Assembly (NCBI RefSeq): GCF_006175945.1
Contig: NZ_VAJL01000004.1
Span: 1 to 18,307, forward strand
Origin: Chryseobacterium mulctrae
GTDB taxonomy: Bacteria > Bacteroidota > Bacteroidia > Flavobacteriales > Weeksellaceae
Length of the DNA: 18,307 bases
Direction: 5' to 3'
Shown here one piece after another: positions 7,728-14,649 of the stretch; the stretch's first letter is position 1; each line of letters starts with the position of its first letter. Both the position numbers and the translations under genes were made by a program. Below the pieces are notes generated by a model. The model saw only the letters and a list, made by a program, of their open reading frames with translations. It was not told the origin of the DNA and ran no database searches.

Positions 7728-8789
7728 TTAATAATTTTTATTCTCATATTTATTTCTCTCCGTTTTTAAAGATACAAGCCATTCCAGATACATTTCTTCG
7801 GGCATCTGCCTGTAACCAAGATCATAAATGTGTCCGTATTCTTTTTTCATAAGTTCCATTAGCTCCTGAGCTTTTGGATCTTTCTGAGCAATCTTAATAT
7901 TTTCCGGAACATCTTTGCTCAAGTTCATTTTAAACATAATATTTTCAAACTGTTTTTTGTGTGTTTCCGCCCTTAAAATAAGAGCCTTAGCAAAATTGGG
8001 ATAAACTTCTACTGCCCTGTTTAGAGCTTTTAAAACAAACTCTCCATTGTTTTGGGGATAGCTTCTATTATATGCCTGAGCGAGATCAAAAAGACATAAA
8101 GCAAGGCTTTCCTTGTTATTAAGTGCTTTCATAAACACTCCGTTTTTAATGGCATCCAAATGAATATACCCCGAAGCCATCAGCCAACCGTCTTCCGGAA
8201 AAATACCACTTGTAAGCTCGGTATTAAACCAACCGATAGATTTAATCTGATGTTTGATATATACATGATTGGGAGCTAATGAGAGATTGGCATCTACGCC
8301 CAATTCCTCTGCTAAAATTTTGTATAGATACGGCATAGATTACCTTTATGGGTTTAATTTAGATACAAACAGGTTAGGGAGGTCGTTATGCCCGAAAACA
8401 TCTGTAAAATCATTCAAAAGGCTTGTACTGAATAACTGTATCTTTTACCGCAACCGGAAGAGAACGGCACATAATAGAGTAAACCGCAGAATATTTGCTA
8501 ACTTTTTCCTTGTCGGCTTCTTTGTATTCCAAATCCCTGCTTTTTAAAATACTCTGTGCAAAACTCTTTAAAAATTTAATTTCTTTATGAGTGCCGTAGT
8601 ATCGAGTTTTCCCTGATAATAGGCTTCTTCAACGCTGAAAACAGCATCTTTAAAGCTGTATTTCTGCCTGTCTTCGAGCATATTGTCAATGATCTGATAG
8701 GAATCATTATAAAATTGGTTGCTCTGAGCTTTGGCAGTTCCTAAGCTCAGAAGCAAAATAAATATTGTGAATGGTAATAAATTTTTCAT
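7728..8789 (-). CDS. Exported transglutaminase-like protein, second paralogue (broken by several indels; active-site Cys missing)
   Basis: The reading begins MKNLLPFTIFILLLSLGTAKAQ, a signal peptide, at ATG 8789 and stops at 8568. One extra T (A-run 8570-8574 on the + strand) continues it through LKSRDLEYKEADKEKVSKYS to about 8415, where two bases appear lost. From 8336 the frame is open again (PYLYKILAEELGVDANLSL, APNHVYIK). It aligns along its length with the gene at 8803-10343. Where the paralogue has GKGQCHSMPLLY, this copy reads through GN directly into SMPYLY. About 7 bases including the Cys-His codons are gone. That is larger than the other indels here, so this one may be real decay. 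The C-terminal half is helical and TPR-like. Confidence 0.65.
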
Positions 8790-8802
8790 AGATATTAATT
8801 CA

Positions 8803-10343
8803 TTATGTTTTAAGATAAAATAGTCTTCGTCTCTCTTCCTCTTCTTTCTTTTTCTTTTCCTCAATCCGTCTTTTTTCTTCCTGCGCTTTTTTCAGTTCCT
8901 CCTGTTTTTTTCTTTGCTTTTCAGCATTCATTTGCTTTATTCTTTCTGCAATTTCTTCGCTCTGCTGTCTGTTGGCTTCCCTTCCCATGTTGCCGAGCCA
9001 TTCCGAATAGGCAGAGCTTGACATGAATTTGAATCCTAAATTATTAATCCTGTCAAACTGTGCTTTTGTTTCCTGAAGAAGTTCCACCGCTTTAGGGAAA
9101 TAGTGTATATTTTGAAGTTCTCCGGATTTTCTGCGTTTTTAATTCCTAAATTATCGGTAACGTGCTTAAATCTTGCCTGTTGATACATGGATTTAAGCAG
9201 ATTGGCGTACATATTATTCGGGGAGTATTCCAGAGATTTATCTAATGTTTTTCCTACAAATTCATCCATTCCGTATTTATGAATGTAGCCGTTCGCCAGA
9301 TCAGCATAAAACTGTGACATGAGTTCTTTTTTACTCAGATTGTTCATGTACAAGTTATTCTGCAAGGCTTCTGAGCCGATATATCCGGACTCCAAAATCA
9401 TAGAATTGGTTGTAAAAATTCCGTTCGTCAGCTCGATGTTCTGCCACTGATCCTCACTATCTAAAAATTTAATATAGGTGTGGTTCGGGGCAGTAGCGAG
9501 AGAAGCCTGTGCGCCCATTTGCTCAGCGATCATCAGATACAACAAGGGCATTGAGTGACATTGCCCCTTTCCTGTTTTCATGAGCTTTGTAGTAAACATT
9601 TTAGTCCAGTCTTTCGCTCCGAAATAATCGTCAAAATCATATTTATAATTTTTAGAAAAGTGCTTAAACAGGGCAATGTTTTTCATTGTGTTGTCTTCAG
9701 TATCGAGCTTGTCAGCTCTCATTTTCTGAAGTACCTGCTTTGCAGTCTGTTGTATTCCGGCTTTAAACTGCTTAAAATTTTGTTTACCACCATAAAAAGC
9801 ATTCTACGATAAAATTAGCTTCAGTCGTAGAGTAACTCTCGGAATCAAGAACAGAAAGTTTATCAAAGGCATCATAATAGGCTTTTGTTCCTGCCTTTTC
9901 TGAAAGTGAGGGCAGATTATATCCTGAATCTTCCAACGCCTTTACTCTGCTATAAAATACAGCTCTTTCGGCTTCTGCCTGTTCCTGTTCAAACCGCCTT
10001 ATATCTTCCTGCGCCCTTTTTACGTCCTGTTGATATGCTTGTGGGCCTTTACTCTGCTATAAAATACAGCTCTTTCGGCTTCTGCCTGTTCCTGTTCAAA
10101 CCGCCTTATATCTTCCTGCGCCCTTTTTACGTCCTGTTGATATGCTTGTGGGTTCTTGCATTACTATTGTAGTTCTGGGGAACTGAGGGAGCTGTACTGT
10201 TCCTTTTGGGATTAGAAAAGGTCTGATTTGAATAATTCTGAAAAGTGGAGGGTTGGGATTTTCCATAGTTGGAAACTTAGGAATCTGAGCGAATCCCAAA
10301 GGGCTTAAACAGAGGAACAAGTATTGATAATAAATTTTTTCAT
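8803..10343 (-). CDS. Exported transglutaminase-like protein with a coiled-coil tail, first paralogue (several frameshifts)
   Basis: Restored, it is about 515 residues. A signal peptide (MKKFIINTCFLCLSPLGFAQ) is followed by a Pro/Asn-rich stretch and a Gln/Glu-rich segment present twice in tandem. Next comes a domain with KGQCHSMPLLYL, then ATAPNHTYIKF and NIELTNG. The order Cys, then His, then acidic residue fits the transglutaminase-like/papain fold; no enzyme activity is proven. The C-terminus is a very charged coiled coil, EERIKQM-like and rich in Lys/Glu, ending RRRLFYLKT. Breaks lie near 9110, 9802, 10045, 10152, 10240 and 10316, and each needs one or two bases. It is the first gene of the toxin run and lies 13 nt from the second paralogue. 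Confidence 0.7.
9939..10152. repeat. Perfect 107-bp tandem duplication
   Basis: Bases 9939-10045 are repeated exactly at 10046-10152. On the minus strand the unit encodes PQAYQQDVKRAQEDIRRFEQ followed by EQAEAERAVFYSRVKA, a helical Gln/Glu-rich stretch. A 107-bp unit breaks the frame. If each GGCCC/AACCC junction is short by one C, the unit becomes 108 bp and repeats 36 residues in frame. Confidence 0.93.
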
Positions 10344-10843
10344 TGTGTGAATTGTGGTTTTGGCGACAATTATAAATAAAAATATCTATTCCGAAATAGG
10401 TAAAAACACGGTTTTTTTGAGTTATACATTTGCGTGTAAAGCTATACCGGAACAACGACAAATCGTGTCGTAATTTTAAATTATTCATAGTCGGATTAAT
10501 TTGTAGGCACAAAAAAAGCGTGGAGCTATGTCTACTGTTCCGGAGGTACTGGCATACCCAAACAACAAATAAACAAGCCCACGCCGGAGCGTGAGCATTG
10601 CATATTCTTGTTGTTTTATTGAAACTTGCCAGTTTTCCAGAACAAGAAAGCTAATGCTTAATTTTTTACCGTAAATGTTATTAGTGCGAATTTAAGAAAG
10701 ATAAATTAAATATCCATCCAGTGAAATTTTTCAGCCGTCACTTCCTCAGACTGCTCGTTTTTTCAAAACGCTTGTCATTCGTTGCTCCTTAGTTCAAAAT
10801 TTCTCCGGCTGTAAAAAAGTATGCGCAAAAAAGGGTCAAAAAA
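10344..10843. other. Non-coding region between the toxin run and the small + strand genes
   Basis: I see no convincing gene across these 500 bp. It holds the leader of the first toxin-run gene, small stem-loops at 10386-10399 (CTATT/AATAG) and 10402-10416 (AAAAAC/GTTTTT), the candidate RNA at 10511-10600, and a stretch at about 10690-10807. On the minus strand that last stretch would encode NEQSEEVTAEKFHWMDI without a start codon. Confidence 0.55.
10511..10600 (-). ncRNA. Candidate structured small RNA or leader ending in an intrinsic terminator
   Basis: On the minus strand, GCTCACGC and GCGTGGGC form an 8-bp stem (one G-T pair) with a 4-nt loop at 10577-10596. Alternatively, GCGTGG (10579-10584) pairs with CCACGC (10518-10523), which is followed at once by seven T (10517 down to 10511). 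That gives a closed RNA of roughly 75-90 nt with a terminator-like end, about 170 bp upstream of the toxin-run start. The two stems exclude each other, which would suit an attenuator. I cannot assign an Rfam family. Confidence 0.45.
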
Positions 10844-11117
10844 ATGGTGAATATTTTAATGTAACAGAACTTTTTAAAAGGTGGTGATACCTTTCGGAAC
10901 AGACGATATCAGCAAAATTTATCTTTATCTCACAACCATGATCCAAATGCGTCACAACTTTATTACAAATCATATAATATACTTGCAAAACCTTTATTCA
11001 TGGTGTTTGTGGAGAAATGCAAAAACTTGTCCTTTCGGGAGAACTGAAGATTTTTTCTATTTGTTCCGGAAGAAATTAAGCAAACCGGCAAAGGCTTTAA
11101 TGGGAGGTTATATTTGA
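10844..11117 (+). CDS. Small hypothetical protein (three apparent frameshifts)
   Basis: No single frame runs through, but three frames join smoothly if bases are added in short T or A runs: one near 10853, two near 10873 and two near 11045. The result is about 92 residues: MVNIFNVTELFKKGGDTFRN, then a region with SLSHNHDPNASQLYYKSYN and LAKPLFMVFVEK, ending FRKKLSKPAKALMGGYI. The natural-looking composition across all three segments supports a real gene. I do not recognise a family. It is not clearly membrane-bound. Confidence 0.4.
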
Positions 11118-11215
11118 TGACAGACTTTTAAGAGGGGCAAACCCTGAGTAATGAATTTAAAAAAATTATCATTAAAAATGATTTTTGAGAAAAACTAAAT
11201 ATTTATAATAGAGAA

Positions 11216-11382
11216 ATGATTGATAAAATTTTAAACCAAAATAGTATGTTAGAAATTATCTTAGCGATCCTCATTGTAGGAATTTAGTTCTATTCGGAAT
11301 AGGACTGTTCAGAAAGAAAAAATTTAAAGGGTATCTTAAAATTTTTAATCTGTTTGAAGGAGGGTTTGAATCTGAAGATTAA
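11216..11382 (+). CDS. Small single-span membrane protein (one apparent frameshift)
   Basis: With one T restored in GGAATTTAG (around 11280-11286) this encodes about 55 residues. MIDKILNQNSMLEII leads into the hydrophobic segment LAILIVGILVLFGIGLF, then a basic stop-transfer KKKFKGYLKIF and an acidic tail ending FESED. The pattern, one transmembrane helix flanked by positive charge, is that of many small plasmid membrane proteins, including toxin-type peptides, but no function can be assigned. A stem-loop follows at 11395-11416. Confidence 0.5.
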
Positions 11383-11394
11383 TTTTTTCGGGTT

Positions 11395-11416
11395 AAGGTG
11401 GGAAAAATCCCACCTT
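11395..11416. terminator. Stem-loop between convergent genes
   Basis: AAGGTGGGA pairs perfectly with TCCCACCTT around a 4-A loop. It lies between the stop of the + strand membrane peptide gene and the stop of the minus-strand RHH gene, so it may serve both. No long T-run follows on either strand, so termination is inferred from the stem and its position. Confidence 0.65.
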
Positions 11417-11424
11417 TCACCCTC

Positions 11425-11649
11425 TTATTTAAAATATTTTTCGTCAATAGCAGAATTGATAAGATTTTTAAGACTGATATTTTTTTCTGCTGAGATTATT
11501 TTAAGAGCTTTTAATCTTTCTGCTGGAATATGCAGAGAGAAAAGAACCTCGTTTTTCTTCTCCTTGATTGGAACAACTTTTTGAACCGGAGTTTTAATTT
11601 GATTTTCTTTTGCTTTGCCTATAAGTGCGGTAAAATCTTGCTTTGCCAT
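11425..11649 (-). CDS. Ribbon-helix-helix-like partition partner of ParA
   Basis: This 74-residue basic protein has an N-terminal Lys/Gln-rich linker and a C-terminal half (VLFSLHIPAERLKALKIISA followed by EKNISLKNLINSAIDEKY). That half reads as the beta strand plus two helices of an RHH DNA-binding domain. It lies 29 nt downstream of parA in the same direction, the standard position for the centromere-binding partner. A 17-bp AT-rich repeat in the gap between the two genes is also found twice upstream of parA, so it could be the binding site. The ParB-type role is inferred from context. Confidence 0.75.
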   Translation of the reverse strand: MAKQDFTALIGKAKENQIKTPVQKVVPIKEKKNEVLFSLHIPAERLKALKIISAEKNISLKNLINSAIDEKYFK

Positions 11650-11652
11650 TTT

Positions 11653-11669
11653 ATATAAATATATAATTA
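11653..11669. repeat. 17-bp par-region repeat, copy 1
   Basis: ATATAAATATATAATTA, identical to 12269-12285 and 12293-12309. It lies between parA and the RHH gene. Confidence 0.7.
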
Positions 11670-11678
11670 TATAATTAT

Positions 11679-12268
11679 TTAATTATTGATTGCGATTGTC
11701 AAAACTTCTTTTGTCAGAGCATCAATTTGTTTTTGTGCCTTATTATTATCTTCCACTCCATTAATTAAAACAGATCGAGAGAACGCCACCAGATCAGAGA
11801 TCATGTTTTTAGAAACTTTGACATTGTAATCACTTAACTGATCTTTTATTTCTTCGGTTAAAGTTGTATTTGGCTTAACCATATTGAAGACGATAAGAGC
11901 TTTATTTTCGTTTCCTGAATGTTCAATGATATCAATAGTGCTTTTGATTGCCAAAAGGTCTAAAACTCCTGCTTTTGTAGGAATAATAATAACATCTGCA
12001 AGATCGCACAGTTCAGTAAGTTTGTTAGACAAATATGGAGGTGTATCAATAAAAACAAAATCAAAATCTGAACTCTGGATTTCTTTAATTTTTCTTCAGG
12101 AAAAATAGGAACTTCGGACAAATCCCGAACCTGATATAAAGAACCCTGTGCATCTAAATCAATAATGCAGACTTTTGCATTTTCTTTAAGATTTACAGCA
12201 AGATTAAATGATAATGTCGATTTTCCTACTCCTCCTTTTTGATGTGTAGTCAATATAATTTTAGCCAT
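11679..12268 (-). CDS. parA: ParA-family partition ATPase (one apparent frameshift)
   Basis: The start MAKIILTTHQKGGVGKSTLS carries the deviant Walker A motif KGGVGKST at residues 11-18, followed by CIIDLDAQGSL. The frame breaks at the T-run 12084-12086. Adding one A on the coding strand turns LKKSRVQ into LKEIQSSDFDFVFIDTPPYL, the expected Walker B region, and joins the downstream part (LADVIIIPTKAGVLDLLAIK) to give about 196 residues. This is a normal length for small plasmid ParA proteins, which segregate plasmid copies along the nucleoid. It starts 38 bp after the restored rep stop and is followed by the RHH partner gene. Confidence 0.9.
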
Positions 12269-12309
12269 ATATAAATATATAATTACACAAATATATAAAT
12301 ATATAATTA
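12269..12309. repeat. 17-bp par-region repeats, copies 2 and 3 (likely operator or centromere)
   Basis: ATATAAATATATAATTA occurs at 12269-12285, directly before the parA start, and at 12293-12309, a 24-bp period. A third identical copy is at 11653-11669. Copy 3 overlaps the restored rep stop codon. Placement on both sides of parA suggests binding by the RHH protein for autoregulation or partition. Confidence 0.7.
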
Positions 12310-13235
12310 ATTCTTAACAGGTAAAATCCCCTTTTTCTGATATACACCTACCAAGTACCCGACAGAATTTTCAATTTCAGTTTTCTCTGTCTGATCTTTT
12401 CGTTCAGCTCTGTAATTAAGATGTCAAAATCCTTTTCTTTTTCTTTTCCGGCAATGAGTTCCGCCTGTTCTTGATTAAGTCCATAAGTAATTAATTTTGA
12501 TATAAATTTTTTGAACATTTAAAGGCTTTTCAAAATCAATTTCCAATTGCTTAAACTTTTGAGAATTTATATGCAGAGTGATCCAGTAAAATTCCCGACC
12601 TCTTTTTTTAAGTTCATAATCTAATTCAATATCGGTATTCTCAGAAATTTGTTTTCTGGCGATATCAAGAACTTTGATTTTAAAGTCGCTTATTCTTTCA
12701 AAACTGCTCATTCCCTTTTTTGTCGATCAATCCAAGCATTTGCTTTAGTTCTTGAATTTTCAAAACGCTTTGTTCCAACGCTCCGCCATTGTCGAGCAAT
12801 AGCATATAATCTTTAGCATACTTTGAAGAGCAGTTTAATACAGATTTTAACTGCAAGGCTGTGAAATTATTTTTCAGATCAAAGAAGTAAGGTTTAGCAC
12901 TTTCATTGATTTTTATATTAAAAGAACCTGTTCCCTTCATGTAATCGACATTCAAATAACCAAAGTTGGCGATATCTTTCAGGAGTTTCAATTTCAAATA
13001 ATCTGCTACCTATTTCTGCTGTTGCATCTCTTAGTTGCTTATAGTTCCATTTACGTCCTGTTATTTCCTCAATATCGTGTGTATGAATGGTGTACTCTAA
13101 TTTATCTTTTTCAAGGCAGGAAAGTACCATAAAAAGAATATCGAGCATACAGGCAGAATAATCATATCTTCCTGATGTTATTACATTATGTTGATAAACC
13201 AGTTTATCTGAAGAATTAGAATCAATTAATTCCAT
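12307..13235 (-). CDS. Plasmid replication initiator, Rep_3 family (at least six apparent indels)
   Basis: The start MELIDSNSSDKLVYQHNVIT leads into ACMLDILFMVLSCLEKDKLE and ITGRKWNYKQLRDATAEIGS, the first winged helix of Rep_3 initiators. Indels occur near 12951, 12812, 12757, 12711, 12518 and 12397. Restoring one or two A at each gives FENVDYMKGTGSFNIKINES, SSKYAKRLYAIARQWRSVGT and KKGKMSSFERISDFKIKVLD. The restored end is ENSVGYLVGVYQKKGILPVK plus Asn, a typical Rep_3 C-terminus. Restored length is about 312 residues. It should bind the iterons just upstream and open the origin. Between 12812 and 12757 the losses sum to three, so the written frame stays open but gives a false sequence. Confidence 0.85.
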
Positions 13236-13254
13236 GAATATAATTTTTGAAAAA

Positions 13255-13262
13255 CAAAGATA
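13255..13262 (-). promoter_or_regulatory. Rep promoter -7 box with inverted half-iteron
   Basis: On the minus strand TATCTTTG matches TAnnTTTG exactly, 20 bp before the Rep ATG. Just upstream (13268-13276) is GTCGTTTTT in the coding-strand sense, the second half of the iteron in opposite orientation. Binding of Rep there could repress its own gene. The -33 element is weak. Confidence 0.5.
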
Positions 13263-13313
13263 AAAATAAAAACGACATTTAAAAACATCAGTCATATATT
13301 AGTATCGTAAAAA

Positions 13314-13420
13314 CTTATAAAAAGTCGTTTTTAGCTTATAAAAGGTCGTTCTAAAACTTATAAAAGGTCGTTTTTAACTTATAAAGGTCGTTTTTAACTT
13401 ATAAAAGGTCGTTTTTTAAA
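13314..13420 (+). repeat. Five iterons of the replication origin
   Basis: Copies of CTTATAAAAGGTCGTTTTT start at 13314, 13335, 13357, 13378 and 13398, spaced 20-22 bp, so all face the same side of the helix. The first reads AAAGTC, the second has a C in its T-run, and the fourth lacks one A. They sit directly upstream of the Rep_3 gene, as expected for oriV. A partial inverted copy, TTTTTATAAGTC, lies at 13597-13608. Confidence 0.92.
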
Positions 13421-13699
13421 CTTGCAAAACATTTATTAGTTAGTTATAGAGACTTAAAATAACAAAGTAAAAAAGTAGTAAATATTTTAAAAAATACGTT
13501 TGTTCAAAGGAATTTTATTTGATCTATTGGAGCGAAAACTTTTAGGTCATTTTGTCATGTGCAGGGTGGAAGAAAAACAAAAGAAAGAAAAACCAGTTTT
13601 TATAAGTCGGCTTGGGCGCGCGGTTGTTATGTTATGCATAATAATTGATGATAAATTCTATTATTAAGGGGTAAATTGGTGAGCTGTCCGGCTCTCTGA
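13421..13699. other. AT-rich origin flank without genes
   Basis: Bases 13430-13530 are strongly AT-rich next to the iterons and could be the unwinding region. Further on are GCGCGC (about 13616) and the palindrome TTATGCATAA (about 13632-13641). I see no coding potential here. Confidence 0.5.
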
Positions 13700-13995
13700 T
13701 CAGGGCGATATCGCTTCCGGAATGTTGTTGATTTTTTCCTTCAGCTTTATCTCTTTGGACTTTATTTTTTTGCTGAATGTTTGGAGTGTGTGTTTTCGGT
13801 TCTGGGCGGTGAGCTGATCTGAAGTATTACTTTTTTTAAGTCATTTTCTGAGTGGGTAGAGCTGGGCGATTTTCCGGAAGTGGAGGGAGCTGTACCTATA
13901 AAAAATGCGTCTGTGTTGCGTGGTAACGCAGAAATGTGTAAATTAGTGGTAAAAAATATGTATATAGTAAGGGCAAGTAGTACTTTTGACGTCAA
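13700..13995 (-). CDS. Doubtful small gene upstream of the mob block (one apparent frameshift)
   Basis: The minus strand reads GTAPSTSGKSPSSTHSENDL. With one A restored in the T-run near 13829-13836, it continues SNTSDQLTAQNRKHTLQTFS and KKIKSKEIKLKEKINNIPEA to a stop at 13700-13702. The C-terminal half has natural protein composition. The N-terminus, starting at ATG 13995, overlaps the palindrome of the candidate oriT and is less convincing. Total would be about 98 residues. I recognise no family. Confidence 0.3.
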
Positions 13996-14039
13996 AAATC
14001 TACTTCGTTATAGATTTTCGCCAAAAAGGACAACTTGCT
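13971..14039. other. Candidate origin of transfer
   Basis: A 14-bp perfect palindrome, TTTTGACGTCAAAA, sits at 13984-13997 and is flanked by AAGTAG (13975-13980) and CTACTT (14000-14005). A wider pair, GCAAGT (13973-13978) and ACTTGC (14034-14039), encloses it. Nested inverted repeats upstream of mobA-mobB are the usual setting for oriT. The nick site cannot be named from sequence alone. Confidence 0.4.
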
Positions 14040-14110
14040 TTTCTCTATCGTCGAAAAGGAAAAGCAGAACGCTTTAAGGATTGATGTCCATAGTAAAAAA
14101 GGTAGTTAAA

Positions 14111-14191
14111 ATGAGACTTTTTAATAGTCGAAAAAAAAAAGGAGAAAAAATAAAAGCTCTCTTATTAAGAGAGCTTAAGGATACAATATAA
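14111..14191 (+). CDS. Possible 26-residue leader peptide before mobA
   Basis: An open frame encodes MRLFNSRKKKGEKIKALLLR followed by ELKDTI and stops one base before an ATG (14193) that could start an extended MobA. It contains a run of ten A and spans the stem-loop at 14154-14176. It may be a real small basic peptide, a translated leader controlling the mob genes, or chance. Confidence 0.3.
   Translation: MRLFNSRKKKGEKIKALLLRELKDTI
14154..14176 (-). terminator. Perfect 11-bp stem-loop upstream of mobA
   Basis: AAGCTCTCTTA and TAAGAGAGCTT are exact inverted repeats with a single base between them. On the minus strand the stem is followed by TTTTATTTTTT, a good intrinsic terminator for antisense transcription. 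On the + strand it lies in the mobA leader and might shape the oriT or the mRNA. Confidence 0.6.
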
Positions 14192-14243
14192 TATGAATCC
14201 TATAAAATTATTTCGAGAGACTAATATACAAAAACCGTCAATT

Positions 14244-14649
14244 ATGGAAGATAAAATACAGAAGACTGGGAAGCATTATTCGCAGAAGGATTTGAGAAAG
14301 TCGATAGACAAAACCAATATCGAGAACGAGGAAAGCTCGGAGGTCGCCCGAAACTCAACGCCCCAAAATCGGAACGCTTGGCACTTCGTTTTACGGTACA
14401 GGAAATGAAAAAGCTCAAAGAAAGATCGGATCAAAAAAAGCTGAAGCTCACGGATTACAGCAGATTATACTGCTTGATAAGGAACTTCCGGACTATGAAA
14501 AAAACATCATGCTGACGGAATATGCAACGAATTTCCGGAGAATAGGAAATTATATGAAGAAAGAAATTTTCACGCCTGAAGAAAGAGCCGGACTGCTCAG
14601 GGAGATCGAAGAAGCAATCAAAGGAATCAAAACACAAATCAAATGGTAA
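14244..14649 (+). CDS. mobA: MobA-type relaxosome accessory protein (two apparent frameshifts)
   Basis: Restoring one A at 14253-14256 and one at 14467 gives about 135 residues: MEDKNTEDWEALFAEGFEKV, then RERGKLGGRPKLNAPKSERL, ALRFTVQEMKKLKERSDQKK and LPDYEKNIMLTEYATNFRRI. The RLALRFTVQEMKKLKE strand-helix segment is the RHH-like DNA-binding part of such proteins, which bind oriT and help the relaxase. The TAA stop (14647-14649) overlaps the relaxase ATG (14643) by 7 bases, typical of coupled mobA-mobB pairs. An in-frame upstream ATG at 14193 would add 17 residues. Confidence 0.8.

Noticed and set aside
8269..8547. Open + strand frame opposite the second transglutaminase-like gene
   Set aside because: The minus strand carries clear similarity to the neighbouring paralogue across this stretch.
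9885..10172. Open frame on the + strand over the tandem repeat
   Set aside because: It is the antisense shadow of the Gln/Glu-rich repeat; the minus strand continues a signal-peptide protein.
10344..10512. Upstream extension of the first toxin-run gene to 10512
   Set aside because: The extension (CITQKNRVFTYFG and so on) lacks protein character, whereas ATG 10343 begins a normal signal peptide.
13314..13420. CRISPR-like direct repeats
   Set aside because: The units are 20-22 bp with no distinct spacers and sit beside a Rep_3 gene. They are iterons.
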